From Roseibium sediminis (GTDB lineage Bacteria > Pseudomonadota > Alphaproteobacteria > Rhizobiales > Stappiaceae), in contig NZ_VXDB01000002.1 of NCBI RefSeq assembly GCF_008711325.1, positions 62,001 to 126,000 on the forward strand: DNA of 64,000 nucleotides, given 5' to 3'. A program made the position numbers and the translations under genes. Shown one piece after another: positions 54,724 to 64,000 of the stretch. The first letter of the stretch is position 1. Each line of letters begins with the position of its first letter. The notes under the pieces are model-generated. The model was not told the DNA's origin and did not search any database. It saw nothing but the letters and a program-made list of their open reading frames with translations.

Positions 54724-55137
54724 TTACTCGGCGATCCGCTGGACGAACCGGCACTTGATCGGCAGTTTGGCGGCGGCAAGACGCATTGCTTCACGAGCAA
54801 CGTCTTCCGGAACACCATCGATTTCGAACATGATCCGGCCTGGCTTGACGCGGCAAGCCCAGTAGTCCGGAGAACCCTTACCCTTACCCATTCGGACTTC
54901 GGCCGGCTTCGAGGAAACCGGGAGGTCCGGGAAGATCCGGATCCATACGCGACCCGCACGCTTCATATGGCGGGTCATGGCACGGCGGGCCGCTTCGATC
55001 TGACGCGCAGTAACGCGCTCCGGCTCTACAGCCTTCAGACCGAAAGCGCCGAAGTTGAGGTCAGTGCCCCCCTTCGACAGACCGTGGATGCGGCCCTTGT
55101 GCTGCTTGCGGAACTTTGTGCGCTTCGGTTGCAGCAT
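54724..55137 (-). CDS. rplP: 50S ribosomal protein L16
   Basis: 137 residues; [16 protein letters not shown] and [21 protein letters not shown] in pattern define L16, which organises the A-site region of the large subunit. Confidence 0.98.
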   Translation of the reverse strand: MLQPKRTKFRKQHKGRIHGLSKGGTDLNFGAFGLKAVEPERVTARQIEAARRAMTRHMKRAGRVWIRIFPDLPVSSKPAEVRMGKGKGSPDYWACRVKPGRIMFEIDGVPEDVAREAMRLAAAKLPIKCRFVQRIAE

Positions 55138-55184
55138 CGTTCTTCTCTCGTCTTTCGTGTTTAACGAGCAGCTGGCAGCTTAAA

Positions 55185-55913
55185 TTAAGCTGCGCGCTCG
55201 CGGCCCCGATCCCGGCGTCCGCCGCGATCACCCTGGTTGTTATCTGAGCCCTGGGTCGCACGGCGTTCAGACGCCATCGGATCGTGCTCGAGAATTTCAC
55301 CCTTGAAGATCCAGACCTTCACGCCGCACACGCCGTAGGCAGTGTGAGCAGAAGCAACACCGTAGTCGATGTCTGCGCGAAGAGTGTGGAGCGGCACGCG
55401 ACCTTCACGGTACCATTCGATACGCGCGATTTCCGCGCCACCGAGACGGCCACCGCAGGTGATCTTGATGCCTTGTGCGCCAAGACGCATAGCCGACTGA
55501 ACGGACCGCTTCATGGCACGACGGAATGCAACACGGCGTTCCAGCTGCTGGGCGATCGAAGCCGCAACGAGAGTTGCGTCAACTTCCGGCTTGCGCACTT
55601 CAACGATGTTGATGTGCACTTCGGACTTGGTGATGTCAGCAATCTTCTTGCGAAGACGCTCGATGTCTGCACCCTTCTTGCCGATGACCACACCCGGACG
55701 ACCGGAGTGAATGGTAACGCGGCACTTCTTGTGCGGACGTTCGATGACGATCTTGGAAACAGCTGCCTGCTTCAGTTCGTTCATCAGGAATTCGCGAATG
55801 CGGAAGTCTTCATGAAGAAGAGTGCCGTACTCACCCTTGCCGGCGAACCAGCGGGAATCCCAGGTGCGGTTAATCCCGAGGCGCATGCCGATCGGGTTTA
55901 CTTTATGTCCCAT
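55185..55913 (-). CDS. rpsC: 30S ribosomal protein S3
   Basis: 242 residues; [20 protein letters not shown], the KH domain with [17 protein letters not shown], and [14 protein letters not shown]. The C-terminal Arg/Gly/Asp-rich tail after residue 215 is usual for the class. Its first base overlaps the rplV stop. Confidence 0.98.
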   Translation of the reverse strand: MGHKVNPIGMRLGINRTWDSRWFAGKGEYGTLLHEDFRIREFLMNELKQAAVSKIVIERPHKKCRVTIHSGRPGVVIGKKGADIERLRKKIADITKSEVHINIVEVRKPEVDATLVAASIAQQLERRVAFRRAMKRSVQSAMRLGAQGIKITCGGRLGGAEIARIEWYREGRVPLHTLRADIDYGVASAHTAYGVCGVKVWIFKGEILEHDPMASERRATQGSDNNQGDRGGRRDRGRERAA

Positions 55914-56293
55914 CAGGCACTCTCCTCGACTTCGCGGACGACGATGGTCAGGTTCGAGAACGGCTTCTCGATCCGGCCAGCGCGGCCACGTGCACGAGCC
56001 TGGAACCGCTTGATGACAAATGCCTTGCCAACATGAGCTTCGGCAACCACCAGGTTGTCGATGTCCAGGTCATGGTTGTTTTCCGCGTTTGCAATCGCAG
56101 ACATCAAGGTCTTCTTGACATCCTGCGCAATGCGCTTGCGGGAGAAGGTCAGGTCGGCAATCGCGGTGCCGACCTTTTTACCGCGGATTGCAGCCGCAAC
56201 GAGATTCAGCTTGCGCGGAGAAACGCGCAGCATGCGGGTCATTGCCCGGGCCTCATTGTCGGCGAGCGTCCGCTCACGCTTCGGCTTGCCCAT
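55913..56293 (-). CDS. rplV: 50S ribosomal protein L22
   Basis: 126 residues; [19 protein letters not shown] and [19 protein letters not shown] are L22 motifs; the second forms the loop lining the exit tunnel where macrolide-resistance changes occur in other species. Confidence 0.98.
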   Translation of the reverse strand: MGKPKRERTLADNEARAMTRMLRVSPRKLNLVAAAIRGKKVGTAIADLTFSRKRIAQDVKKTLMSAIANAENNHDLDIDNLVVAEAHVGKAFVIKRFQARARGRAGRIEKPFSNLTIVVREVEESA

Positions 56294-56295
56294 CG

Positions 56296-56574
56296 TTACT
56301 TCCTCTTTGCCTTTTTGTCGGCGCCGTGTCCGTAATAGGTCCGGCTCGGGGAAAACTCACCGAACTTGTGACCAATCATCTCTTCAGACACCAGCACCGG
56401 AACGTGCTTTTGACCGTTGTAGACGCCGAAGGTAAGCCCAACGAACTGAGGCAGAATCGTCGACCGGCGGCTCCAGGTCTTGATAACCTCGTTGCGGCCG
56501 GACTCCCGTACCTTGTCCGCTTTCTTGAGAAGGTAACCGTCGACAAACGGACCTTTCCAGACAGAACGTGTCAC
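56296..56574 (-). CDS. rpsS: 30S ribosomal protein S19
   Basis: 92 residues; [19 protein letters not shown] and [20 protein letters not shown] are diagnostic. S19 sits in the head near S13 and the A-site finger. Confidence 0.98.
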   Translation of the reverse strand: MTRSVWKGPFVDGYLLKKADKVRESGRNEVIKTWSRRSTILPQFVGLTFGVYNGQKHVPVLVSEEMIGHKFGEFSPSRTYYGHGADKKAKRK

Positions 56575-56586
56575 GATCCTTGCCCC

Positions 56587-57420
56587 TTACTTCTTACGCG
56601 CGTGGCGGCTACGAACAATGTACTTGTCCGTGGATTTATTGCGCCGCGTGCGCTTACCCTTAGTCGGTTTACCCCAAGGAGTAACCGGATGACGGCCACC
56701 GGATGTCCGACCTTCACCACCACCGTGCGGGTGGTCGATCGGGTTCATGGCGACACCACGAGTGTGCGGGCGAATGCCAAGCCAGCGAGAGCGGCCTGCC
56801 TTGCCCAGATTGATGTTGGAGTGATCCGGGTTGGACACTGCACCAACGGTAGCCATGCAGGTACCGAGGACGCGGCGCTGTTCGCCGGACATCAGACGCA
56901 GGGTTGTGTAACCCTGGTCACGACCAACAACCTGAACAAAAGCACCAGCTGAACGTGCGATCTGCGCGCCCTTGCCCGGCTTGAGTTCGATGTTGTGAAC
57001 GATCGTGCCAACCGGAATGGAAGCGAGCGGCATTGCGTTACCCGGCTTCACGTCAACTGCCTGGCCGGCAACGACAGTGTCGCCTACGCCCAGACGCTGC
57101 GGAGCAAGGATGTAGCTCAGCTCACCGTCTTCATAACGGATCAGCGCGATGAATGCGGTCCGGTTCGGATCGTATTCCAGGCGTTCCACGGTGGCCGGCA
57201 CGTCGAACTTGCGACGCTTGAAGTCGACCAGTCGGTACGAACGCTTGTGACCACCACCCCGGTTCGGGGCAGTCAGGCGGCCGTTGTTGTTACGGCCACC
57301 GGTCTTGGACAGGCCTTCGGTCAAGGTCTTGACCGGCTTGCCCTTCCAGAGGTCGGACCGGTCAACCTGCACCAGCTGGCGGCGGCCCGGCGACGTGGGA
57401 TTGAATGTCTTAAGTGCCAT
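56587..57420 (-). CDS. rplB: 50S ribosomal protein L2
   Basis: 277 residues; [20 protein letters not shown], and [19 protein letters not shown] with the conserved histidine near the peptidyl-transferase centre ([13 protein letters not shown]). L2 helps join the subunits. Confidence 0.98.
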   Translation of the reverse strand: MALKTFNPTSPGRRQLVQVDRSDLWKGKPVKTLTEGLSKTGGRNNNGRLTAPNRGGGHKRSYRLVDFKRRKFDVPATVERLEYDPNRTAFIALIRYEDGELSYILAPQRLGVGDTVVAGQAVDVKPGNAMPLASIPVGTIVHNIELKPGKGAQIARSAGAFVQVVGRDQGYTTLRLMSGEQRRVLGTCMATVGAVSNPDHSNINLGKAGRSRWLGIRPHTRGVAMNPIDHPHGGGEGRTSGGRHPVTPWGKPTKGKRTRRNKSTDKYIVRSRHARKK

Positions 57421-57438
57421 CTTCTTCTGTCCCCCGCC

Positions 57439-57732
57439 TTAGAGCCCGGTGGTCACGTCGATGGCCTGCCCTTCGGCGAGCGTCACGACGGCCTTCTTGA
57501 AGTCGGACTGACGGCCAATGCGACCGCGGAACCGCTTCACCTTGCCCTTGCGGACCAGTGTATTTACGGCCGTAACCTTGACACCGAACAACGCTTCGAC
57601 AGCTGCCTTGATCTGCGGCTTTGTCGCGTCATTGGCTACCTTGAAGACAACCTTGTTTTCTTCAGAAGCCAAGGTCGCCTTTTCGGTGATTACCGGGCCG
57701 ACGATTTTGTCGTAGTGAGGAAGGTTGCTCAT
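57439..57732 (-). CDS. rplW: 50S ribosomal protein L23
   Basis: 97 residues; [21 protein letters not shown] and [19 protein letters not shown] identify L23, the main docking site for trigger factor and SRP. Its ATG overlaps the rplD stop by four bases. Confidence 0.98.
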   Translation of the reverse strand: MSNLPHYDKIVGPVITEKATLASEENKVVFKVANDATKPQIKAAVEALFGVKVTAVNTLVRKGKVKRFRGRIGRQSDFKKAVVTLAEGQAIDVTTGL

Positions 57733-58349
57733 TTAAAGCGCTCCTCAAGTGCGGACACCGCAGCCTTGGTCAACACCAGGGTGTTGGCCCGCAGGATGTC
57801 GTAAACGTTGATGCCCTGAACCGGCAGAATGTCCACATTCGGGATATTCCGGGAAGCCAGTGCAAAGTTGTTGTCGACCTCGGCGCCATCAATGATCAGC
57901 GCGCTGGACAGCCCTGCCTTTGCAAGGGTTTCCTTCAGAGCCTTGGTCTTTGCTTCGGCGGCCTTTACGTCTTCAACGACGATCAGGCTGGATGCCTTGG
58001 CTTTCGCAGACAGGGCATGCTTGAGGCCCAGCACGCGAACCTTCTTGGGAAGGTCGTGGCTGTGATCGCGAACGATCGGGCCGAATGCCTTGCCGCCGCC
58101 GCGGAACTGCGGAGCCTTGCGGTTGCCGTGACGCGCACCGCCCGAACCCTTCTGGCGCACGAATTTCTTCGTGGTACCAGAAACTTCCGAACGACCGAGC
58201 GCCTTGTGGGTACCGGCCTGGCGCTTGGCAAGCTGCCAACGCACCACGCGGTGGATCAGATCGGCGCGCGGCTCAAGACCAAAAATCTCGTCCGACACCG
58301 TGATCGAACCGGCCGCCCCGCCTTCCAGGGTCTTGACCTGAAGTTCCAT
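57729..58349 (-). CDS. rplD: 50S ribosomal protein L4
   Basis: 206 residues from ATG 58349, one base into the rplC stop (TGATG) and behind AAGGAG; a GTG one codon earlier is possible. [20 protein letters not shown] and [14 protein letters not shown] lie in the loop that reaches the exit tunnel. In E. coli L4 represses the S10 operon; the alphaproteobacterial equivalent is not established. Confidence 0.97.
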   Translation of the reverse strand: MELQVKTLEGGAAGSITVSDEIFGLEPRADLIHRVVRWQLAKRQAGTHKALGRSEVSGTTKKFVRQKGSGGARHGNRKAPQFRGGGKAFGPIVRDHSHDLPKKVRVLGLKHALSAKAKASSLIVVEDVKAAEAKTKALKETLAKAGLSSALIIDGAEVDNNFALASRNIPNVDILPVQGINVYDILRANTLVLTKAAVSALEERFK

Positions 58350-59071
58350 CACTCACTCTCCTTCCCGGCCGCTTCAGCAGCAGCTGCAGCGCCTTCCGGC
58401 GCACGGAATGCACCCGGCATCGGCACACCTTCCGGAAGTGCCTTCTTGATCGCGTCGCGAACCACGATCCAGCCGCCCTTGGCGCCCGGAACGGAACCTT
58501 CAACCATGATCAAGCCACGCTCAACATCCGTACGCACAACTTTCAAGTTCTGCGTGGTCACGCGGACATCGCCCATGTGACCGGCCATTTTCTTGCCCTT
58601 GAAGACGCGGCCCGGATCCTGACACTGACCGGTCGAACCGTGTGAACGGTGCGAAACAGAGTTACCGTGAGATGCGCGGCCACCACCGAAGTTGTGACGC
58701 TTCATAACACCGGCAAAACCCTTACCGATCGAAGAGCCGGTGACGTCGACAAACTGACCTTCGACGTAGTGGTCAGCGGTGATTTCCGCGCCAACGTCGA
58801 TCAGGTTGTCAGCCGACACGCGGAACTCGGCGAGCTTGCGCTTGGGCTCCACCTTGGCAACCGCGAAATGTCCGCGCATCGCCTTAGGCGTATTCTTTAC
58901 TTTTGCCAGACCAACGCCGACCTGCAGCGCGGTATAGCCGTTCTTTTCTTCAGTCCGGTGGGCAACCACCTGGCACTTTTCCAGTCGCAGAACTGTGACC
59001 GGAACATGCTCGCCTGCATCATTGTAGATGCGGGTCATGCCCACTTTCTGAGCGATCACTCCAGAACGCAT
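58349..59071 (-). CDS. rplC: 50S ribosomal protein L3
   Basis: 240 residues; [40 protein letters not shown] and [14 protein letters not shown] are L3 signatures. The C-terminus has an Ala/Glu-rich extension of about 20 residues, common in the class. Confidence 0.98.
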   Translation of the reverse strand: MRSGVIAQKVGMTRIYNDAGEHVPVTVLRLEKCQVVAHRTEEKNGYTALQVGVGLAKVKNTPKAMRGHFAVAKVEPKRKLAEFRVSADNLIDVGAEITADHYVEGQFVDVTGSSIGKGFAGVMKRHNFGGGRASHGNSVSHRSHGSTGQCQDPGRVFKGKKMAGHMGDVRVTTQNLKVVRTDVERGLIMVEGSVPGAKGGWIVVRDAIKKALPEGVPMPGAFRAPEGAAAAAEAAGKESE

Positions 59072-59094
59072 TTACGTGTCCCCTTCGATCCGCC

Positions 59095-59403
59095 TCAGAG
59101 CTTGATCTCGACGTCCACACCAGCGGCCAGATCGAGCTTCATAAGAGCGTCAACCGTCTGGGGCGTCGGATCAACGATGTCGAGAAGGCGCTTATGCGTG
59201 CGCATCTCGAACTGATCGCGGCTTTTCTTATCGATATGCGGGCCGCGAAGTACTGTGTACTTCTCGATCCGCGTCGGCAGCGGTACGGGTCCCCGTACCT
59301 GTGCACCGGTCCGCTTGGCCGTGTTCACGATCTCCTTGGTGGAGGCGTCGAGAATACGGTGGTCAAATGCCTTAAGACGGATCCGGATATTCTGACCGTT
59401 CAT
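59095..59403 (-). CDS. rpsJ: 30S ribosomal protein S10
   Basis: 102 residues; [19 protein letters not shown] and [21 protein letters not shown] are diagnostic. S10 also pairs with NusB in antitermination. It lies 76 bases after tuf. Confidence 0.98.
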   Translation of the reverse strand: MNGQNIRIRLKAFDHRILDASTKEIVNTAKRTGAQVRGPVPLPTRIEKYTVLRGPHIDKKSRDQFEMRTHKRLLDIVDPTPQTVDALMKLDLAAGVDVEIKL

Positions 59404-59479
59404 TTCAGATTTCCCGAGGTAAATCGGCAGGCCCGCCGCCAGAGTGTTTCATTGAAACCGGAGCAGGCCCTGCCGGCGA

Positions 59480-60670
59480 TTACTTGATGATGGAAGCGAC
59501 GACGCCAGCGCCGACGGTCCGGCCACCTTCGCGGATAGCGAAGCGCAGACCTTCTTCCATGGCGATCGGAACGATCAGCTCAACGTCAACAGAGACGTTG
59601 TCGCCCGGCATCACCATTTCAGTGCCTTCCGGAAGGGACACAACACCCGTCACGTCCGTCGTACGGAAGTAGAACTGAGGACGGTAGTTGGTGAAGAACG
59701 GTGTATGACGACCGCCTTCTTCCTTCGTCAGGATGTAGGCTTCTGCCTTGAAGTTCGTGTGCGGGTTAACTGTACCCGGCTTGCACAGCACCTGGCCGCG
59801 CTCAACGTCTTCACGGCCGATACCGCGGATCAGTGCGCCGATGTTGTCGCCTGCTTCGCCGCTGTCCAGCAGCTTGCGGAACATTTCAACGCCCGTAACA
59901 GTCGTCTTCTGGGTGTCGCGGATGCCGACGATCTCGACTTCCTCACCAACCTTGACGATGCCACGCTCAACACGACCGGTCACAACCGTACCACGGCCGG
60001 AGATCGAGAAGACGTCTTCGATCGGCATCAGGAACGGCTGATCCTTCGGACGCTCCGGCGTCGGGATGTAGGCGTCAACCTGAGCCATCAGTTCCTTGAT
60101 CGCGTCACGGCCGATAGCCGGGTCACGGTTTTCAACTGCCGCCAGTGCAGAACCCTTGACGATCGGAATGTCGTCGCCCGGGAACTCGTAGGAAGACAGA
60201 AGCTCACGGATTTCCATTTCGACCAGCTCGAGGAGCTCTTCGTCGTCGACCTGGTCAACCTTGTTCATGAACACGACAAGTGCCGGAACGCCAACCTGAC
60301 GAGCGAGAAGGATGTGCTCGCGGGTCTGAGGCATCGGGCCGTCAGCTGCGGAGCAGACCAGGATCGCGCCGTCCATCTGGGCAGCACCGGTGATCATGTT
60401 CTTCACGTAGTCGGCGTGGCCCGGGCAGTCAACGTGAGCGTAGTGACGGTTTTCCGTCTCGTACTCAACGTGTGCCGTGGAGATGGTGATGCCGCGCGCC
60501 TTTTCTTCAGGTGCTGCGTCGATCTGGTCATATGCCTTAGCAACTGCGCCGCCGGTTTCGGCAAGCGTCATCGTGATTGCTGCAGTCAGCGTCGTCTTAC
60601 CATGGTCAACGTGGCCGATCGTGCCAATGTTGACGTGAGGCTTATTGCGCTCAAATTTTTCTTTCGCCAT
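59480..60670 (-). CDS. tuf: Elongation factor Tu
   Basis: 396 residues. [10 protein letters not shown] is the P loop, [12 protein letters not shown] switch II, NKVD the guanine specificity motif, and [18 protein letters not shown] in domain 2. It delivers aminoacyl-tRNA to the ribosome. It follows fusA by 47 bases, in the usual str order. Whether a second tuf copy exists elsewhere cannot be told from this window. Confidence 0.99.
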   Translation of the reverse strand: MAKEKFERNKPHVNIGTIGHVDHGKTTLTAAITMTLAETGGAVAKAYDQIDAAPEEKARGITISTAHVEYETENRHYAHVDCPGHADYVKNMITGAAQMDGAILVCSAADGPMPQTREHILLARQVGVPALVVFMNKVDQVDDEELLELVEMEIRELLSSYEFPGDDIPIVKGSALAAVENRDPAIGRDAIKELMAQVDAYIPTPERPKDQPFLMPIEDVFSISGRGTVVTGRVERGIVKVGEEVEIVGIRDTQKTTVTGVEMFRKLLDSGEAGDNIGALIRGIGREDVERGQVLCKPGTVNPHTNFKAEAYILTKEEGGRHTPFFTNYRPQFYFRTTDVTGVVSLPEGTEMVMPGDNVSVDVELIVPIAMEEGLRFAIREGGRTVGAGVVASIIK

Positions 60671-60717
60671 CGGATTACTCCGTTTCTCTATTTCTTTTTG
60701 ACTACAAGAGGTTGGGG

Positions 60718-62793
60718 TCAGGCGTATTTCGCCTGAACCTCTTCGGCGACGGCCTGCGGCACCTGCTCGTAATGGTCGAAGACCATCGAGTACTGGGCAC
60801 GGCCTTGGGACATGGACCGCAGGTTGTTCACGTAGCCAAACATGTTGGCCAGCGGGACCATTGCGGTGATGACTGTCACGATACCGCGGTTTTCGGTACC
60901 GGCGATCTGACCCCGACGGGAGTTCAGGTCACCGATCACGTCACCCATGTAATCTTCCGGAGTGACGACCTCGACCTTCATGATCGGCTCGAGAAGCTTC
61001 GGACCAGCCTTCTGGATCCCTTCACGGAAACCAGCGCGACCAGCGATTTCGAAGGCGAGAACCGAGGAATCAACATCGTGGTAGGCACCGTCGATGAGGG
61101 TTGCCTTGATGTCCAGCATCGGGAAGCCTGCCAGCGGACCGGAAGACATGACGCTTTCGATACCCTTGCTCACGCCCGGGATGTATTCCTTCGGAACCGA
61201 TCCACCGACGATCTTGCTTTCGAATACGAAACCGGCATTTGCTTCAGCCGGCTCAAGCACGAGCTTGATACGGGCGAACTGACCAGAACCACCGGACTGC
61301 TTCTTGTGGGTGTAATCCACTTCAGCAAGCTTGGTGATGGTTTCGCGGTAAGCAACCTGCGGAGCACCGATGTTGGCTTCAACCTTGAACTCGCGACGCA
61401 TACGGTCGACGATGATGTCGAGGTGAAGTTCACCCATGCCAGCAATGATGGTCTGGCCGGATTCTTCGTCGGTCTTGACGCGGAAGGACGGATCTTCAGC
61501 AGCCAGGCGGTTCAGGGCGAGGCCCATCTTTTCCTGGTCGGCCTTGGTCTTCGGCTCAACAGCGATCTCGATAACCGGCTCAGGGAACTCCATGCGCTCA
61601 AGGATCACCGGCTTCAGCGGGTCACACAGGGTGTCGCCGGTCGTGGTGTCCTTCAGGCCTGCGATAGCAACGATGTCACCAGCATAGGCGATATCGATGT
61701 CTTCGCGGGAGTTGGAGTGCATCTGCATCATGCGACCGACGCGCTCTTTCTTCTCCTTGACCGTGTTGAGCAGGGTTACACCCTTTGTCAGCACGCCGGA
61801 GTAGATGCGGCAGAAGGTCAGAGAGCCAACGAACGGGTCGTTTGCAATCTTGAATGCAAGCAGGCCGAGCGGCTCTTCGTCAGAAGACTTGCGCAGAACT
61901 TCGCCTTCGGTCTTCGGGTCGATGCCGCGGATGTCCGGAACTTCAACCGGGCTCGGCAGATAATCAACAACGCCATCAAGAAGCGGCTGCACGCCCTTGT
62001 TCTTGAAGGCAGAACCACAGAACACCGGAACGAACATGCTGTTGATGGTGCCCTTACGGATCAGCTTGCGCAGCTGCTCGTTGGACGGCATTTCGCCTTC
62101 CAGGTAGGCTTCCATCGCAGCTTCGTCGACTTCAACGGCTGTTTCGATCAGCTGCTCGCGAGCTTCGTTTGCACGGTCCACCAGGTCAGCCGGAATATCA
62201 AGGACATCCCATGCTGCACCGAGGTTTTCCGACTGCCATACGAGAGCCTTCATTTCGATGAGGTCTACGCAACCGGCAAACTCGCTCTCAGCACCGATCG
62301 GGAGCTGCATGACAAGCGGAGTAGCACCAAGACGGGTCTTGATCATGGTTACGCAACGATCGAAATCGGCGCCCAGCTTGTCCATCTTGTTGACGAAGAT
62401 CATCCGCGGGACCTTGTACTTGTCGGCCTGACGCCAGACAGTCTCGGTCTGCGGCTCAACACCAGCATTGGCGTCGAGGAGAGCAACTGCGCCATCGAGA
62501 ACGCGGAGCGAACGCTCAACTTCAATCGTGAAGTCAACGTGGCCCGGGGTATCGATGATGTTCAGACGCTTCTCTTTCCAGAAAGCGGTCGTCGCAGCAG
62601 AGGTAATCGTGATGCCACGCTCCTGCTCCTGCTCCATCCAGTCCATGGTGGCTGCGCCATCATGCACTTCGCCAATCTTGTGGCTCTTGCCTGTGTAGTA
62701 GAGGATCCGCTCGGTCGTGGTCGTCTTGCCAGCATCGATGTGTGCCATGATGCCGAAGTTGCGGTAGTCCTCGATTTTATGCGTGCGCGCCAT
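60718..62793 (-). CDS. fusA: Elongation factor G
   Basis: 691 residues with all five domains: [19 protein letters not shown] (P loop), [15 protein letters not shown] (switch II) and [10 protein letters not shown] (guanine motif). It drives translocation and, with RRF, ribosome recycling. It starts 24 bases after the rpsG stop. Confidence 0.99.
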   Translation of the reverse strand: MARTHKIEDYRNFGIMAHIDAGKTTTTERILYYTGKSHKIGEVHDGAATMDWMEQEQERGITITSAATTAFWKEKRLNIIDTPGHVDFTIEVERSLRVLDGAVALLDANAGVEPQTETVWRQADKYKVPRMIFVNKMDKLGADFDRCVTMIKTRLGATPLVMQLPIGAESEFAGCVDLIEMKALVWQSENLGAAWDVLDIPADLVDRANEAREQLIETAVEVDEAAMEAYLEGEMPSNEQLRKLIRKGTINSMFVPVFCGSAFKNKGVQPLLDGVVDYLPSPVEVPDIRGIDPKTEGEVLRKSSDEEPLGLLAFKIANDPFVGSLTFCRIYSGVLTKGVTLLNTVKEKKERVGRMMQMHSNSREDIDIAYAGDIVAIAGLKDTTTGDTLCDPLKPVILERMEFPEPVIEIAVEPKTKADQEKMGLALNRLAAEDPSFRVKTDEESGQTIIAGMGELHLDIIVDRMRREFKVEANIGAPQVAYRETITKLAEVDYTHKKQSGGSGQFARIKLVLEPAEANAGFVFESKIVGGSVPKEYIPGVSKGIESVMSSGPLAGFPMLDIKATLIDGAYHDVDSSVLAFEIAGRAGFREGIQKAGPKLLEPIMKVEVVTPEDYMGDVIGDLNSRRGQIAGTENRGIVTVITAMVPLANMFGYVNNLRSMSQGRAQYSMVFDHYEQVPQAVAEEVQAKYA

Positions 62794-62817
62794 AGCGTCA
62801 GCCCTTCGAAGTCCTGA

Positions 62818-63288
<471 letters not shown>

Positions 63289-63300
63289 CTAATGTGCTCC

Positions 63301-63672
63301 TTACTTCGGCCGCTTCGCGCCGTACTTGGACCGGCGCTGCTTACGATCCTTGACGCCCTGGGTATCAAGCACACCACGAATGATGTGGTAGCGAACACCC
63401 GGCAAATCCTTCACACGACCGCCGCGGATCATCACGACAGAGTGTTCCTGAAGGTTGTGACCTTCACCCGGGATATAACCAATGACTTCAAAGCCGTTGG
63501 TCAGACGGATTTTTGCCACTTTACGCAGAGCCGAGTTCGGCTTCTTCGGAGTGGTCGTGTAAACGCGGGTGCAAACACCACGCTTTTGCGGGCAGGCCTC
63601 CATGGCCGGCACTTTGTTCCGCTTCGGCGGATCTTTCCGCGGCTTGCGGATCAACTGGTTGATGGTCGGCAT
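63301..63672 (-). CDS. rpsL: 30S ribosomal protein S12
   Basis: 123 residues from ATG 63672 ([15 protein letters not shown]), the standard length; a longer open frame upstream is not family sequence. [13 protein letters not shown] carries Lys43 and [13 protein letters not shown] carries Lys88, both wild type at the positions whose change gives streptomycin resistance. First gene of the str operon, with a promoter about 255 bases upstream. Confidence 0.98.
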   Translation of the reverse strand: MPTINQLIRKPRKDPPKRNKVPAMEACPQKRGVCTRVYTTTPKKPNSALRKVAKIRLTNGFEVIGYIPGEGHNLQEHSVVMIRGGRVKDLPGVRYHIIRGVLDTQGVKDRKQRRSKYGAKRPK

Positions 63673-64000
63673 ATCGTGCCCTTTACCTTGTCCATCCAAA
63701 AATTCGTATCGCAACTGCCGTTTTCGCTGACTTTGCATGCAAAATCGCGCCCGCGCACTCCAGAGGAGCGGCAGGCGCTGCGAAAACCAGAGGACCACGC
63801 ACTTTCATACGCGGTCATGCAATCGACGCTTATTCGCCTTTATGAACCCGGCAGCGTTTAAGAGGCTATTTCCTGCGCGAGCCGCGCTGGACAATTCCGC
63901 TCTTACCGCCTGCCCTTGGGATGGCCGGAACCTACTCACATCCCCTTCCCGCGTCAAGCGGTTTATCGGAATTTCCCGTTTTCCGGGATTTCGGCAGATT
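63673..64000. other. 328-base leader and upstream region of rpsL
   Basis: It holds the rpsL promoter (63929..63957) and an apparent transcribed leader of about 250 bases. I see no gene and no recognised RNA motif in the leader. Confidence 0.6.
63929..63957 (-). promoter_or_regulatory. str operon promoter before rpsL
   Basis: On the minus strand CTTGACG (-35) and TAGGTT (-10) are spaced by 17 bases, a good match to strong alphaproteobacterial sigma-70 promoters. It is the only strong candidate before rpsL in the window. Confidence 0.75.

Noticed and set aside
60712-62817. A 701-codon open frame on the plus strand, antisense to fusA
   Set aside because: EF-G on the opposite strand is beyond doubt; the antisense frame is open because of GC-rich codon bias and has no family features.

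Overview
The window is chromosomal DNA of a GC-rich alphaproteobacterium. It is probably a member of the Hyphomicrobiales close to Stappia, Roseibium or Pannonibacter: the gene orders rplQ-degP-rarA and crcB-rluC-HAD-ATP12, the ATP12 chaperone, the Anbu cluster, the riboswitch-linked RibN-type transporter and the 105-bp intergenic repeats all fit. The genus is inference; the class assignment is secure from the ribosomal operon and EF-Tu/EF-G.

Bases 1-9.0 kb hold assorted metabolic and regulatory genes: a PaaI-type thioesterase cut by the window edge with a LiuR-like MerR regulator, a GH25 muramidase, an OhrR-like MarR regulator with a Lys/Ala-rich extension, a secreted amidohydrolase, a TetR regulator divergent from a DUF1330-TfoX pair with a visible operator, a DUF808 membrane protein, and a DCC-thioredoxin/saccharopine-dehydrogenase-like pair. 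Bases 9.0-17.5 kb hold MgtE and a run of signalling genes (a large chemoreceptor, an orphan periplasmic binding protein, a hybrid histidine kinase), then tRNA-Leu(GAG) and a short FliN.

Bases 17.6-30.4 kb contain lipB, an SDR, a RibN-like riboflavin transporter under an FMN riboswitch, a frameshifted phytochelatin-synthase-like gene, a GNAT, a HAD phosphatase, and the two propionyl-CoA carboxylase subunits (pccA, pccB). The pcc genes are separated by folB, two small exported proteins (one resembling a TIMP/netrin domain) and a second chemoreceptor. Bases 30.5-34.8 kb are the Anbu proteasome-homologue cluster: permuted ATP-grasp, alpha-E protein, transglutaminase-like protease and Anbu.

Bases 34.8-45.0 kb carry a DUF4377 protein, ATP12, a HAD phosphatase, an outer-membrane barrel protein, a 56-residue membrane protein, rluC, crcB, a large patatin, rarA and a Do-type protease. 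Three copies of one 105-bp mobile repeat lie in the gaps between these genes. Bases 45.2-63.9 kb are the complete str-S10-spc-alpha ribosomal superoperon on the minus strand (rpsL to rplQ), with a promoter before rpsL and a terminator plus second promoter between adk and rpsM. I saw no CRISPR array, prophage or intact insertion sequence.
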